From: Hyphomonas sp.
GTDB lineage: Bacteria > Pseudomonadota > Alphaproteobacteria > Caulobacterales > Hyphomonadaceae
NCBI GenBank assembly: GCA_016124495.1
Contig: WGNP01000013.1
Location: forward strand, 124,001-188,000
Direction of reading: 5' to 3'
DNA: 64,000 nucleotides
The position numbers and the translations under genes are program-made. Every line of letters begins with the position of its first letter. Positions within the stretch are counted from its first letter, which is position 1. Positions 19,369 through 29,169 of this stretch are shown piece by piece. The notes under the pieces were generated by a model. It did no database searches and was not told the origin of the DNA. It was given only the letters and a program-made list of their open reading frames with translations.

Positions 19369-19394
19369 CGCCGGGCCAGAGGGCCCGGCGTTTT
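19369..19394 (+). terminator. Intrinsic terminator after rpmB
   Basis: Perfect nine-base-pair stem (19369-19377 with 19382-19390), four-base loop AGAG, then TTTT at 19391-19394. It lies 28 bases downstream of the L28 stop. Confidence 0.92.
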
Positions 19395-19465
19395 GCATTA
19401 CGGGCCAGGTTTGCCGCGTTTCCCAAAGCGTGCCAGTGCTGGCGTGTCCAGATCCGGAGCCTTTC

Positions 19466-21127
19466 ATGCGTCTCGCCCTCCTGTCCGCCGCCGGCCTCCT
19501 GCTCGCCGCCTGCGCGCCTGCCCTGCCGACCGAGACCGAGGCGACCGAAAAAGTCACCGTCTTCACCAACGGTACGATCTATACCGGTCTCACCGACCCG
19601 TCAGGGGCGGCGCAAACCGTCAACGGTGTCGTCGTCGGCGAAGATGGCCGCATCCTCGCCACCATCCCCCCGATGTCGGAAGACTGGAGCGAAGAAGAGA
19701 TCAACCTGATCGATCTTGGCGGCGCCTTCCTCTATCCTGGCTTCACCGACGCACACATTCACCTGCAAGGCGTTGGCGAGCGCGAACTCACGCTCAACCT
19801 GGAAGGCACCGCTTCGGTTGCCGAACTCGTCACCCGTGTCGAAACTGAACTGGCAGGCAAGCCCGAAGGTTCCGTCCTCGTCGGGCGCGGCTGGATCGAG
19901 ACCGGCTGGCCGGAAGGCCGCATGCCGACGGCCACGGATATCGACCCCGTTTCCGGCAGCCACAAGGTCATCCTCGGCCGCTCGGACGGTCACGCCCTCG
20001 TCGTCAATACCGCTGCGCTCGACGCAGCTGGCATCACGGACCAAACGGCCGACCCCTCCGGCGGCAAGATCGAACGCGATGCCCGCGGCAAGGCCTCCGG
20101 TATCCTGATCGACGCCGCCATGGGCCTTGTCCAGCCGCTGATCGCCGAGCCGGACGATGCGGCCGTCTCCCTCGCCCTCGAAACCGGCGCCAAGCTTTAC
20201 GCGTCGCGCGGCTGGACGGGCGCTCACAACATGAGCGTGTCCGCTCGCGAAGCGCCGCTGATGGCCGCGCTGGACGGGGAAGGGCGCCTGCCGCTGCGCC
20301 TCTACAACGCCTTCGATTCCAGCGCTTTCGCGATTGCTGAAACCCGTCAGCACGAGACCGGCACGATCACCAACCGCGCCGTCAAGCTCTACATGGACGG
20401 CGCCCTCGGCAGCCGCGGCGCGCAGCTGATCCAGCCCTACGCCGATCGTCCGGACACGTCCGGTCTCTCCCTGCTCGACGATGAAGGCCTCGCCGCCTTC
20501 ATGGCGCAGGCCAGGGCCGCGAATGTCCAGCTCGCCATTCATGCTATCGGCGACCTCGCAAACCGCCGCATCCTGGAGGCCTACGAGGCCGGCGGCTATG
20601 ACAAGTCGCTGCGCTGGCGCATCGAGCATGCGCAGGTCATCCACCCGGACGATCTCGCCCGGGTTGCCTCCGGCGGCCTGATTGCATCGATGCAGCCGAG
20701 CCATGCTATCGGTGACCTCTTCTTCGCCCCCGCCCGCCTCGGCATGGACCGCCTGCGCGGCGCCTATGCCTGGGCGACACTCCTTGACCTAGGCACCGTC
20801 ATCGCCGGCGGCTCCGACGCGCCGGTCGAAGTCGGCTCGCCCGTCATCGAGTTCTACGCTGCCGTCGCCCGCAAGGACCTTAAGGGCTTTTCCGGCGAAG
20901 GCTGGCATCCGGAAGAGGCCGTCTCCCGCACCCGCGCGCTCGCCCTCTTCACCACCGGCCCTGCCTTCGCCAGCTTCCGCGACGCCGATCTTGGTACCAT
21001 CGAGCCGGGCAAGCTGGCCGACTTCTCGGTCTTTGACCGCGACTTGATGACGGTGCCTGAAAGTGACATCCTCAAAGCCGAGCCGGTGATGACCGTCATA
21101 GGCGGCGAGGTCGTCTGGCGCCGCTAG
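19466..21127 (+). CDS. Amidohydrolase-family lipoprotein (YtcJ-like)
   Basis: Metal-dependent hydrolase of the amidohydrolase superfamily, 553 residues, probably attached to a membrane by lipidation: the signal peptide ends in LLLAAC with Cys at 16. The metal-binding HxH lies in FTDAHIHLQG (near residue 95). Later motifs include a histidine region AIHAIGDLANRRILEAYE and GSDAPVEVGSP, typical of the YtcJ/AepA-like group. The ATG at 19466 has GGAG just upstream; the frame is open 12 codons earlier but lacks a signal sequence there. The substrate is unknown. Confidence 0.9.
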   Translation: MRLALLSAAGLLLAACAPALPTETEATEKVTVFTNGTIYTGLTDPSGAAQTVNGVVVGEDGRILATIPPMSEDWSEEEINLIDLGGAFLYPGFTDAHIHLQGVGERELTLNLEGTASVAELVTRVETELAGKPEGSVLVGRGWIETGWPEGRMPTATDIDPVSGSHKVILGRSDGHALVVNTAALDAAGITDQTADPSGGKIERDARGKASGILIDAAMGLVQPLIAEPDDAAVSLALETGAKLYASRGWTGAHNMSVSAREAPLMAALDGEGRLPLRLYNAFDSSAFAIAETRQHETGTITNRAVKLYMDGALGSRGAQLIQPYADRPDTSGLSLLDDEGLAAFMAQARAANVQLAIHAIGDLANRRILEAYEAGGYDKSLRWRIEHAQVIHPDDLARVASGGLIASMQPSHAIGDLFFAPARLGMDRLRGAYAWATLLDLGTVIAGGSDAPVEVGSPVIEFYAAVARKDLKGFSGEGWHPEEAVSRTRALALFTTGPAFASFRDADLGTIEPGKLADFSVFDRDLMTVPESDILKAEPVMTVIGGEVVWRR

Positions 21128-21175
21128 GGCGCCGGGAACCTGAACAGATACCCGCCCGTGAGGGAGGGCGTATCC

Positions 21176-21958
21176 ATGCGCATCATCCTGAAGACCGGCG
21201 CCGCCGCACCGGCCGTTGCGCTCGCCCAGGCCTGCGCCAGACCGCGGGCCCTCGCGCCGGAACCAGCTCCCGCCAGCATGGACTATTCTGTCTCTGCCGA
21301 GACGCCGGGCCGTCCGGATGCGGACATCCTCACAGACGCGAAGCGCAACCCGGCTGAAGTGCTCGCCCTCTTCGCGCTCCAGCCCGGCGACACGGTCGTC
21401 GAGATCGAAGCCGACGGCGGATATTTCACAGAATTTCTCTCCCGCGCCGTGGGCGCTACCGGCAAGGTCTACATGCAGAACCCCGCCGGTTTCGATGCCT
21501 TCCTGGGTGACACGTTGACCAAGCGCCTGGAAGGGCGCCTCGCCAACGTCACCTGTCTCAAGTCCAAATTCGGTGCCTTCGCCGTCCCCATGCCTCCATC
21601 GATATCGCGACCTGTTTCCAGGGCGCGGACGAGATCTGGTGCATGCCTGGGGCGCCGCTGAACCCCTCGGCAACCCGGACAAGAGCTTCAGGGACATTCC
21701 CCGCGCCCTCAAGCCCGGCCGCCAGTTCCGTCGTCATCGAGCATGTCGCCCCCCGCCGGCAGCCCGCCCACCACCGGCGGCGACACCCACCGCATCGACC
21801 CCCTATGCGTCCTCGCGATGGCCGCAGCCGCCGGCCTTATCTTCGAAACCGAGCCGGACATCCTCCGGAATCCTGCCGACGACGGCACAAAGAACATCTT
21901 GGATCCCGAAATCCGCGGTAAGACCGATCGGGCCTTCCTGATCTTCCGCAAGCCCTGA
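21176..21958 (+). pseudogene. Frameshifted class I SAM-dependent methyltransferase, exported type
   Basis: Remnant of a methyltransferase with an N-terminal signal-like segment. Recognisable pieces lie in different frames: the N-terminal part with PGDTVVEIEADGGYFTEFLS (SAM-binding motif I) up to about 21590; a middle piece (SIDIATCFQGADEIW) in the next frame; NPDKSFRDIPRALKPG in a third; VVIEHVAP back in the second; and THRIDP...DPEIRGKTDRAFLIFRKP in the original frame. At least four frame changes are needed, with net zero shift. AGGGAGGG precedes the ATG at 21176. Sequencing error could explain part of this, but four shifts suggest true decay. Confidence 0.8.
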
Positions 21959-22070
21959 CCGCCGGTCCCCGGGGCCTGCCATTTCCCCTACGTCGCACTA
22001 GGCGCAGGGCTATCGCGTGCTAGAACGCTTCTTTCTGATATCCCCTTCCCGTGACGAGCCCCGCATAGCC

Positions 22071-23054
22071 ATGACTTCAATGACGTCCACCGATACGCTC
22101 GAAGGCCTGAAGCCCACCGAGAAGCTGAACCTCAAGAAGCTGTTCGGCCTCGACACGGCCATGGTCGTGCACGGCTTCAAGACGCGCACTGAATACGTGC
22201 CGGAAATCGATCCGTCCTACCGGTTCGATCCCCAGACCACGCTCGCCATACTCGCGGGCTTCGAGCACAACCGCCGCGTCATGGTGCAGGGCTATCATGG
22301 CACCGGCAAATCCACCCACATCGAACAGGTCGCCGCCCGCCTCAACTGGCCGATGATCCGCGTCAACCTTGACAGCCATGTCAGCCGCATCGACATGGTC
22401 GGTAAGGACGCCATCGTTCTGAAGGACGGCAAGCAGGTCACCGAATTCCGTGAAGGCATCCTGCCGTGGGCCCTGCAGCGCCCGGTCGCCATCGTGTTCG
22501 ACGAATACGATGCCGGTCGCCCGGACGTTATGTTCGTGATCCAGCGCGTCCTCGAAAGTTCGGGCAAGCTAACCCTGCTCGATCAGAACCGCGTGATTTC
22601 GCCGAACCCCTACTTCCGCCTCTTCTCGACCACCAACACGGTCGGCCTCGGCGACACGACCGGCCTCTATCATGGCACCCAGCAGCTTAACCAGGGCCAG
22701 ATGGACCGTTGGAGCATCGTGACGACCCTGAACTATCTCGCCCACGACGCGGAGGTCGAGATCGTCAAATCGAAAGCAACGGGTACGGACGAAGCCCTGC
22801 TTTCCAAGATGGTCACCCTCGCCGATCTTACACGCAACGCCTTCATGGCCGGCGACCTCTCCACAGTCATGAGCCCGCGCACCGTCATCACCTGGGCCGA
22901 GAACTTCGCCATTTTCGGTGATATCGGCCACGCCTTCCGCATGACCTTCCTCAACAAGTGCGACGAACTGGAACGCCCCCTCGTCGCCGAGATGTACCAG
23001 CGCTGCTTCGGCACCGAACTGCCCGAGAGCGCCCTCATGGTGAAGGTGGCGTAG
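22071..23054 (+). CDS. cobS: Aerobic cobaltochelatase subunit CobS
   Basis: AAA+ ATPase subunit that, with CobT and CobN, inserts cobalt into hydrogenobyrinic acid a,c-diamide in aerobic cobalamin synthesis. It has 327 residues. Walker A is GYHGTGKS at 74-81 and Walker B is in [14 protein letters not shown]; the sensor region [14 protein letters not shown] is intact. The ATG at 22071 gives the usual family length; a second ATG at 22080 is possible. cobT follows after 22 bases. CobN is not in this window. Confidence 0.96.
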   Translation: MTSMTSTDTLEGLKPTEKLNLKKLFGLDTAMVVHGFKTRTEYVPEIDPSYRFDPQTTLAILAGFEHNRRVMVQGYHGTGKSTHIEQVAARLNWPMIRVNLDSHVSRIDMVGKDAIVLKDGKQVTEFREGILPWALQRPVAIVFDEYDAGRPDVMFVIQRVLESSGKLTLLDQNRVISPNPYFRLFSTTNTVGLGDTTGLYHGTQQLNQGQMDRWSIVTTLNYLAHDAEVEIVKSKATGTDEALLSKMVTLADLTRNAFMAGDLSTVMSPRTVITWAENFAIFGDIGHAFRMTFLNKCDELERPLVAEMYQRCFGTELPESALMVKVA

Positions 23055-23076
23055 GGCAGGCGCCCACGCACGGCGG

Positions 23077-25068
23077 ATGGCAAAGGACACTACACCCCAG
23101 GAGCTCTTCAAGGCCGCGCTCGCTGTCACCACCAAGGCGATGAGCGCGGAGCGCGAGATCGAGGTCGGTTTTGGCAATGATGCCGGCGACCAGGGCGACC
23201 GGATCGTACTTCGCCAGCCGCCAATCGAGATCAGCGCCGAACTCGCGGCCCGCATCCGCGGCGAGGCCGACGCCATGGCGCTCCGCCGCGCGCACCACAA
23301 TCCCGCCGCCCACCTCGCCCACCGACCGCAGGGCGATCTCGCCCGCCGCGTCTATGAAGGCGCCGAGACCGCGCGCATCGAAAGCCTCGGTGCCAATGCC
23401 ATGCTCGGTACCGCCGGCAATCTCGACGCCGCGCTCGACCATCGTTGCAAGTCCACCAATTTCGGCGCTGGCTCCGAAGACCCTGAGGCTATCCTCGCTC
23501 CCGCCCTCGAATTCCTGCTGCGCGAAAAGCTCACGGGTCGCGAACTGCCGGAAAGCGCCCGCCGCGTCGCCGATGTCTGGCGCGAAAAGGTCGAAACGCG
23601 GGCCGGCAAGGCCATAGACGGCCTGATGGGCCAGTTGCACGATCAGGCCCGGTTCTCAAAGACTATCCGCTCGATCATCCGAGACCTGACTGCCTCGGAC
23701 GTGCCTGGCGAGGATGTAGAGACTGACCAGCAGGAAAACGCCGAGCAGCAGGAAGACAGCGAGACGCAGACCGGTGACGATGATACGTCTACGGAAGAGC
23801 AGATGGGAGCCTCCGCCGAGCAGATGGAGGCGGGCGAGACCGAAGATATCGACGGCGAAGAAGCCAATGTCTCGGTCGATCAGGACGCCGATCTCGATGC
23901 CGACGATTCGCCCGACGAGGAAGACGACGGCTCCAAGCCGTTGCGCCCGAATTACCAGCAGGGCGACGAGCGTGACCGGTTCGTCTATTCCGTCTTCACT
24001 CGCGCCCATGACGAGACCGCGCAGGCGCAGGATCTCTGCGACGGCGAGGAACTGACCCGCCTGCGGGCCTATCTGGACCACCAGCTGCAGGGCCTGCAGG
24101 GCGCCGTCGCGAAGCTTGCTAACAAGCTTCAGCGCCGCCTGATGGCGCAGCAGAACCGTTCCTGGTCTTTCGATCTCGAAGAGGGCGTGCTCGACACCGC
24201 CCGCCTCACCCGCGTGATCACTGACCCCACTGCGCCGCTCTCCTTCAAGCAGGAAGACGACACCAAGTTCCGCGACACGATCGTCACGCTGCTGCTGGAC
24301 AATTCCGGCTCGATGCGTGGCCGCCCTATCATGGTGGCTGCTCTGTGCGCGGATATTCTCGCGCGCACGCTGGAGCGCTGCGCGGTGAAAACCGAAATTC
24401 TCGGCTTTACCACCAAGGCCTGGAAAGGCGGCTTGAGCCGCGAGGATTGGGTTAAGGCCGGCAAACCCAACGGCCCGGGCCGCCTCAACGATATCCGCCA
24501 CATCATCTACAAGGCCGCCGACATACCGTGGCGCCGCGCGCGCCGCAATCTCGGACTGATGATGCGCGAAGGACTCCTGAAAGAGAATATTGATGGCGAA
24601 GCGCTACTCTGGGCGCATGACCGGATGCTGGCGCGCCCCGAGCAACGCAAGATCCTGATGGTGATCTCAGACGGCGCTCCGGTCGACGATTCCACTCTCA
24701 ACGTCAACATTGGCAACTATCTGGAACGCCATCTCCGGCAGGTGATCGATGAGATCGAGAACCGCTCTCCGGTCGAACTTATCGCCATTGGCATCGGTCA
24801 TGACGTGACGCGCTACTACAAGCGCGCCGTCACCATCGTCGACGCCGAACAGCTCGGCGGCGCGATGACGGAGCAGCTCGCCTCCCTCTTTGACGAACAC
24901 CCGATCAATCCCGCCGCCATGGCCATTGTTCCGCTGACGGACAGAACCACACGAGGCGCCGTCTCGGGCGCCTCTGCCGGCGCCCCTAGCTACGGCAAGA
25001 AAGTCGGCACAGGCCGCGACGTCAAAACCACGACGCTGCAAGCTGTGAAGCCGCCCGGCAAGAAGTGA
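23077..25068 (+). CDS. cobT: Aerobic cobaltochelatase subunit CobT
   Basis: Partner of CobS in the CobNST cobalt chelatase, 663 residues. The order is a helical N-terminal domain (1-215), a very acidic linker (about 218-288, rich in E, D and Q), and a C-terminal von Willebrand factor A domain with the MIDAS motif DNSGS starting at residue 408. A second metal-site region is [13 protein letters not shown]. The length is typical. The acidic linker is a normal CobT feature, comparable to BchD/ChlD. It is co-transcribed with cobS. Confidence 0.96.
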   Translation: MAKDTTPQELFKAALAVTTKAMSAEREIEVGFGNDAGDQGDRIVLRQPPIEISAELAARIRGEADAMALRRAHHNPAAHLAHRPQGDLARRVYEGAETARIESLGANAMLGTAGNLDAALDHRCKSTNFGAGSEDPEAILAPALEFLLREKLTGRELPESARRVADVWREKVETRAGKAIDGLMGQLHDQARFSKTIRSIIRDLTASDVPGEDVETDQQENAEQQEDSETQTGDDDTSTEEQMGASAEQMEAGETEDIDGEEANVSVDQDADLDADDSPDEEDDGSKPLRPNYQQGDERDRFVYSVFTRAHDETAQAQDLCDGEELTRLRAYLDHQLQGLQGAVAKLANKLQRRLMAQQNRSWSFDLEEGVLDTARLTRVITDPTAPLSFKQEDDTKFRDTIVTLLLDNSGSMRGRPIMVAALCADILARTLERCAVKTEILGFTTKAWKGGLSREDWVKAGKPNGPGRLNDIRHIIYKAADIPWRRARRNLGLMMREGLLKENIDGEALLWAHDRMLARPEQRKILMVISDGAPVDDSTLNVNIGNYLERHLRQVIDEIENRSPVELIAIGIGHDVTRYYKRAVTIVDAEQLGGAMTEQLASLFDEHPINPAAMAIVPLTDRTTRGAVSGASAGAPSYGKKVGTGRDVKTTTLQAVKPPGKK

Positions 25069-25290
25069 TTTCTGCTCGGGTTTCAGGATTCTGAAGACAA
25101 AGACATCTTTTACGCGCGGCTGTCGTCGGCAGAGGTGTTGCGTAAGGACTGGGCGGGCGTTTTGTAACGGCTTGATCAGGACGGGTTTTCCAGGGCGTGT
25201 TTGCCATAGGTGCAAGTCGGGCTTTTTGCCTCTCAGGGTTGCTTCATCGCGTTGCAATCCGTGCACTTCGGATGGCGATTTATTCTCGTT

Positions 25291-25330
25291 CGCTCTCAGT
25301 CATTCTCAGTCATTCTCAGTCATTCTCAGT
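25291..25330. repeat. Ten-base tandem repeat, three perfect copies plus one degenerate
   Basis: Perfect CATTCTCAGT units at 25301-25310, 25311-25320 and 25321-25330, preceded by a degenerate unit (CGCTCTCAGT, 25291-25300). The period is close to one DNA helical turn. Read on the minus strand the unit is ACTGAGAATG. Confidence 0.95.
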
Positions 25331-25452
25331 TCTTGTAAATTCATATCGGTTGTTTCTTGTCCGGTCCCGGGGGCGCCGGATGATGGCCTTTCAGCCTTTA
25401 TCCGGCTGTCGGGAGTGCGCTTGCGGGTTTGCGGCTGAGGACAACCCCTGCC

Positions 25453-25462
25453 GGGGGGGGGG
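25453..25462 (+). repeat. Homopolymer run of ten G
   Basis: Ten consecutive G after CC in the cobT-hisE intergenic region. Such a tract is prone to slippage, and no open frame of interest spans it. Confidence 0.9.
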
Positions 25463-25624
25463 CGCAGGTTCTGGAGGGGACGAATCTATAGCGCGTTAAT
25501 GCGAATACGGAATTTGTGCGCGGACGGATGCAGGGTGTTGTGTAAGGCTCGCAGCTACCCGATCAAGGACATGCTGCTCACGCGGCTCGAAGCTGCCGCT
25601 CGGCGGGAAGACCCGGCGGGGCTA

Positions 25625-25981
25625 TCAAGGGTCCGAAGGCCCTCGCCCAGCCTTTTCGTCAATCCCGCTGATGCCCTGGCGTGTTTCCAGCGCCGCGGCC
25701 ACAGCATCGAGGCTCACGCCGCGCGACCGGAGCGCCACGAAGACATGGTAGAGCACGTCCGCCGCCTCGCTCGCCACCCGGCCGTCGCTCTCGCCGCGCA
25801 CCGCGTCCGCAAGTTCGCCGCCTTCTTCGGCGACCTTGGCGGCGCAGGCGTCCGGCCCTTTGGCCAGCAGTTTCGCGGTCCAGCTCTTGCCCGCATCGCC
25901 GTCTTTGCCGCGGGCATCAATGGTTCCGGCGAGATGCGCGAGGGCGGCGGACAGCCGGGCAGGGGAGGCAAGGTCGGTCAT
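25625..25981 (-). CDS. hisE: Phosphoribosyl-ATP pyrophosphatase HisE
   Basis: Second step of histidine synthesis: hydrolyses phosphoribosyl-ATP to phosphoribosyl-AMP. It has 118 residues. The conserved MazG-like helical motif is visible as SWTAKLLAKGPDACAAKVAEEGGEL (about 33-57) followed by EAADVLYHVFVAL, which supply the metal-binding acidic residues. The ATG at 25981 has GGAG upstream. It is the last of five minus-strand his genes in this window and is separated from hisF by a plus-strand crotonase gene. Confidence 0.93.
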   Translation of the reverse strand: MTDLASPARLSAALAHLAGTIDARGKDGDAGKSWTAKLLAKGPDACAAKVAEEGGELADAVRGESDGRVASEAADVLYHVFVALRSRGVSLDAVAAALETRQGISGIDEKAGRGPSDP

Positions 25982-26094
25982 GGCGTAGGCTCCTGTTGCA
26001 AGCCATTTAGCGTTCCCCCGCGTTCGCGTCACCCGGCCAAGCTTGACGAACGCTGCGTAAGAGGGCCAGCTTTGGTCAAAACGAAGGAGTTCCC

Positions 26095-26904
26095 ATGAAA
26101 GACCGCGTTTCCATCACGATGCTCGACGACGGCGTGGCGGATGTCCGCCTGATCCGTACCGACAAGATGAATGCCCTCGACCCCGCCATGTTCGCGGGCA
26201 TCGCGGAGGCGATCGCCCAGCTGAACAATACCAAGGGCCTGCGCGCCGTGGTCCTGTCCGGCGAAGGCCGCGCCTTCTGCGCGGGACTAGACCTCTCCTC
26301 GATGGCCCAGCCCGGCGACGGCAAGAAGCAGGGCGAAGGCGCCACCGGCAGCCTCGGCAGCCGCAGCCACGGCATCGCCAACCTCGCCCAGCATGTCGCC
26401 TGGGGCTGGCGGGAACTGCCCGTGCCGGTGATCGCCGCCGTGCACGGCATCGCCTTCGGTGGCGGGTTCCAGATCATGTCGGGCGCTGACATCCGCATCA
26501 TCCATCCTGATACCCGCTGCGCCATCATGGAAATGAAATGGGGCCTCGTGCCGGACATGGCGGGCTTCCCGCTGTGGCGGGGCAACGTGCGCGATGATGT
26601 GATCCGTGAGCTGACCTACACGAACCGCGAATTCAAGGGCAGCGAGGCGCATGCCTTCGGCTTCGCCACGAAGCTCTCGGAGACACCGCTCGAGGACGCC
26701 CTCTGGCACGCCAAACTCATCGCCAGCAAGCACCCGGCCGCCATGCGCGGGGCGAAAGTTCTGTGCAATGCGATGGCCGGTTCCACGGATGCGGAACTCC
26801 TCGCCCTGGAAAGCAGTGAGCAGTTGAAAATCATGCGCACGCCGAACCAGATCGAGGCCGTGATGGCCGAGATGCAGAAACGCAAGGCGGTGTTTGCGGA
26901 TTAA
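26095..26904 (+). CDS. Crotonase/enoyl-CoA hydratase family protein
   Basis: Crotonase-fold enzyme of 269 residues that acts on an acyl-CoA substrate. The first oxyanion-hole region is [14 protein letters not shown] (about 57-70) and the second is [22 protein letters not shown] (about 112-133). At the catalytic positions the sequence is [13 protein letters not shown], with Glu and Asp. Asp at the second position suggests an isomerase-like member rather than classic hydratase, but this is inference. AAGGAG precedes the ATG. It lies between hisE and hisF on the opposite strand; its stop overlaps the hisF stop (TTAA). Confidence 0.88.
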   Translation: MKDRVSITMLDDGVADVRLIRTDKMNALDPAMFAGIAEAIAQLNNTKGLRAVVLSGEGRAFCAGLDLSSMAQPGDGKKQGEGATGSLGSRSHGIANLAQHVAWGWRELPVPVIAAVHGIAFGGGFQIMSGADIRIIHPDTRCAIMEMKWGLVPDMAGFPLWRGNVRDDVIRELTYTNREFKGSEAHAFGFATKLSETPLEDALWHAKLIASKHPAAMRGAKVLCNAMAGSTDAELLALESSEQLKIMRTPNQIEAVMAEMQKRKAVFAD

Positions 26905-27659
26905 ACAGTCCGCACCGGGGCGCCTGCCTTGCCTAGAGCGTCGCGCGCTTCGGCAAGGGTGGCCTCGCCGAAGTGGAAGATCGACGCGGCGAGCACCGCG
27001 CTTGCCCCGCCTTCGAGGACGGCGGGGGCAAAGTCCGCCACGCTGCCGGCGCCGCCGCTGGCGATGACCGGGATGGTAACGGCGCAGGACACGGCCTTGA
27101 GAAGAGCGATGTCATATCCGGTCTTGGTCCCGTCGCGGTCCATCGAGGTCAGAAGGATTTCGCCAGCGCCTTTCGAGGCGGCGAGGCGGGCGAAGTTAAC
27201 CGCGTCCATGCCCGTCGCCTCACGGCCGCCCTTGGTGAATATCTCCCAATGTTCGCCGGTCTTGCGGGCATCGATCGCCACCACGACGCATTGCCGGCCG
27301 GCCTTGGCGGCGCAGGCTGAAATGAGCTCTGGGTCTGACACCGCGGCGGAATTGATCGCCACCTTGTCCGCGCCCGCACGCAATAAGGCGACCATGTCCT
27401 CTACAGACCGCACGCCTCCGCCGACGGTGAGGGGCATGAAACAGGCCTCCGCCGTGCGGCTGACTGTTTCGAGCAGTGTGCCCCGGCCTTCATGGCTGGC
27501 CGTGATGTCCAGGAAGCAGAGCTCGTCCGCCCCCTGCGCGTCGTAGGCGCGGGCGAGGGCGACGGGATCGCCGGCATCTTTCAGGTCCACGAAATTGACG
27601 CCCTTAACGGTGCGGCCGTCTTTCACGTCGAGGCAGGGGATGATGCGCGTTTTCAGCAT
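26901..27659 (-). CDS. hisF: Imidazole glycerol phosphate synthase subunit HisF
   Basis: Cyclase subunit of the HisF-HisH synthase: uses ammonia from HisH to convert PRFAR to imidazole glycerol phosphate and AICAR. It is a (beta/alpha)8 barrel of 252 residues with the typical opening [19 protein letters not shown]; the catalytic Asp residues are in CLDV (residue 11) and near [11 protein letters not shown]. Phosphate sites GGGVRS and ASGGAGS are present. The his partners lie further along the minus strand, apart by more than 2 kb. Confidence 0.97.
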   Translation of the reverse strand: MLKTRIIPCLDVKDGRTVKGVNFVDLKDAGDPVALARAYDAQGADELCFLDITASHEGRGTLLETVSRTAEACFMPLTVGGGVRSVEDMVALLRAGADKVAINSAAVSDPELISACAAKAGRQCVVVAIDARKTGEHWEIFTKGGREATGMDAVNFARLAASKGAGEILLTSMDRDGTKTGYDIALLKAVSCAVTIPVIASGGAGSVADFAPAVLEGGASAVLAASIFHFGEATLAEARDALGKAGAPVRTV

Positions 27660-27750
27660 GCGCGCGGTTTAGCGGCAGGGGATGGGTAACGGAAGGGGGA
27701 CGAGGCGGCGATAATGGCGCAGAACATAAAAAGAACATAGCGCCGGTGTG

Positions 27751-28596
27751 ATGTCAAATCGATCAAATTGCACCGACCATCTGGGGCCGGACTTAAGCAT
27801 GGCGGTGTATGTGTACGGATCGAAATCCGAGAACCGCCTGCTTATGACGACTGCCCTTCGCAAAGCCATCCTGACTGGCGCGCTGCTCACGGCGGTCTCG
27901 GTGCTGGCTTCGTTGGTGCCAACCTGGTTCTGGCTGCAGATCGATCCGGTGGTCGATCACGCGTCGGTCTACATTTCCTGCATCGTACTGCCGCTGATCA
28001 TTGCGCCGACCTGCAGTTTCTTCATCCTGCGGGCACAGATGAAAGCCGAGCGCCTCGCGCTGGCCAATCACCGACTGGCCAGCAGTGACGAGCTGACGGG
28101 CTTGCCGAACCGGCGGGCCTTCTTCACCGCAGCGGCGCAGCTTCAGGGCCGGGCCGCACTGGGCGAAGGCGTGCTCGCCTGCGGGATTGCCGACATCGAC
28201 AATTTCAAGCGCGTCAACGATGAGCATGGCCACGAGGCGGGCGACAATATCCTGAAGTCGGTCGGCGGAGCGATGCGCGCGATAGAGCCTGAAAGCGGCG
28301 TGATGGCGCGCCTTGGCGGGGAAGAATTTGCGGCCGCCGGCCTGTTCGCGACCGAGGCCGACGCGCGCCACTATTTTCAGGATCTGGTGCGCGTCCTGGG
28401 CGGCGAAGGCTGTGTGCATGGCGGCCAACGTCTGCGCGTGACCATCAGCCTGGGCTATTGCCTCGCGCGCGAGGGCGACACGGTGTCTGCGCTGCTGAGC
28501 CGGGCTGACCGTGCGCTGTGCCGCGCTAAGGCGGCGGGCAAGAACCGCGCGGTCAGCGAGGCGCCCGCGCCGGGGCCGATCCGCGTGCCGGCCTGA
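27751..28596 (+). CDS. Membrane-bound diguanylate cyclase (GGEEF)
   Basis: Produces cyclic di-GMP. Using the ATG at 27751 there are 281 residues: two membrane segments at about 39-61 and 71-93, a short linker, then a GGDEF domain with active motif GGEEF at 189-193. The I-site RxxD is absent at the standard position, so product inhibition may be lost. Start choice is uncertain: ATGs at 27799 and 27844 are in frame, the last would start just before the first membrane segment, and no strong ribosome binding site decides. It lies between hisF and hisA on the opposite strand. Confidence 0.88.
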   Translation: MSNRSNCTDHLGPDLSMAVYVYGSKSENRLLMTTALRKAILTGALLTAVSVLASLVPTWFWLQIDPVVDHASVYISCIVLPLIIAPTCSFFILRAQMKAERLALANHRLASSDELTGLPNRRAFFTAAAQLQGRAALGEGVLACGIADIDNFKRVNDEHGHEAGDNILKSVGGAMRAIEPESGVMARLGGEEFAAAGLFATEADARHYFQDLVRVLGGEGCVHGGQRLRVTISLGYCLAREGDTVSALLSRADRALCRAKAAGKNRAVSEAPAPGPIRVPA

Positions 28597-28649
28597 CGGG
28601 CTTTCTGGCGCGGCGGCGATGGGTCACTCCCCCTTCAAGGAGACGTGCA

Positions 28650-28928
28650 ATGAACCGACGGATCAGGATTGCTCTCACTGCAGGCTTCACCGTGCTGGCG
28701 GAGCGCGCCATGCGCCGCTACATCGAGGACCGCCAGCAGCAGCGCGCCGCGAGGATCATCTGGGTACAGCGCAACAGGGCGATCACCTTTCCGCTATTCT
28801 CGTTTTTTAGACTTCAACATCCCGGAGATGTGTTGTGCGGCCGCGGTGCGCGGGGGCAGGACGCCGAAGACGACCTCGCCGACCTTGGCGCTGCAGACGA
28901 AATTAGTTTTCAGCTCGACCGTCGTTAA
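28650..28928 (+). CDS. Hypothetical small protein, doubtful
   Basis: A 92-residue open frame with a strong ribosome binding site (AAGGAGA at 28637-28643, six bases before the ATG). The first 60 residues look protein-like: basic, with short helices. The C-terminal third is rich in G, R and D and runs antisense to another possible small gene (28794-28958 minus). It matches no family I know. The true gene could be shorter or the locus could be decaying. Confidence 0.35.
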   Translation: MNRRIRIALTAGFTVLAERAMRRYIEDRQQQRAARIIWVQRNRAITFPLFSFFRLQHPGDVLCGRGARGQDAEDDLADLGAADEISFQLDRR

Positions 28929-28958
28929 GCTTTCGCCCTCTTTCCGGTTGGGCGACAT
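28794..28958 (-). CDS. Possible small protein of 54 residues, or remnant of a longer gene
   Basis: Minus-strand open frame starting MSPNRKEGES and ending in a basic tail (MLKSKKRE). Residue use (TTVELKTNFVCSAKVGEVVFGVL) looks more protein-like than random antisense. The same frame continues upstream across an in-frame stop at 28968-28970 into a cysteine-containing stretch (HACVSLTHCEATRVENC) with no start codon before a stop near 29160. This may be the 3' part of a gene broken by a nonsense mutation. There is no clear ribosome binding site. Confidence 0.3.
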   Translation of the reverse strand: MSPNRKEGESLTTVELKTNFVCSAKVGEVVFGVLPPRTAAAQHISGMLKSKKRE

Positions 28959-29169
28959 GCCGGCGGCTCAGAGCCAGTCTGCCAACGTGATGACGACCGG
29001 GTCGGTCACCGGCAGGCAGTTTTCGACGCGGGTCGCTTCGCAATGCGTGAGCGAGACGCAGGCATGGCGGGCCTCCCTTTGTGATGGAGTACGGGCGCGG
29101 AGGCTGAAGGCTGCCAGCGGATAAACGGCGCGGGATGACGGTGGCGGGGCGGTCTGTTATGCATCGCGA

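Larger units (their letters stand above)
25069..25624. other. Long convergent intergenic region with repeats, no supported gene
   Basis: 556 bases between the 3' ends of cobT (plus) and hisE (minus). It contains a ten-base tandem repeat at 25291-25330 and a run of ten G at 25453-25462. Short open frames here (for example 25172-25438) have no recognisable protein features, and those beyond 25499 run antisense into hisE. No convincing terminator, tRNA or riboswitch was seen. Base composition looks less GC-rich than the neighbours. Confidence 0.7.

Noticed and set aside
21960-22070. Cobalamin riboswitch upstream of cobS
   Set aside because: The region is only about 110 bases and I could not find the conserved B12-box or the expected helices.
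25291-25330. CRISPR-like array
   Set aside because: The units are ten bases with no spacers, so this is a simple tandem repeat; no cas genes are present.
25499-26098. 199-codon open frame on the plus strand
   Set aside because: It overlaps hisE in antisense over most of its length and its translation is rich in Arg, Ala and Gly without domain features.
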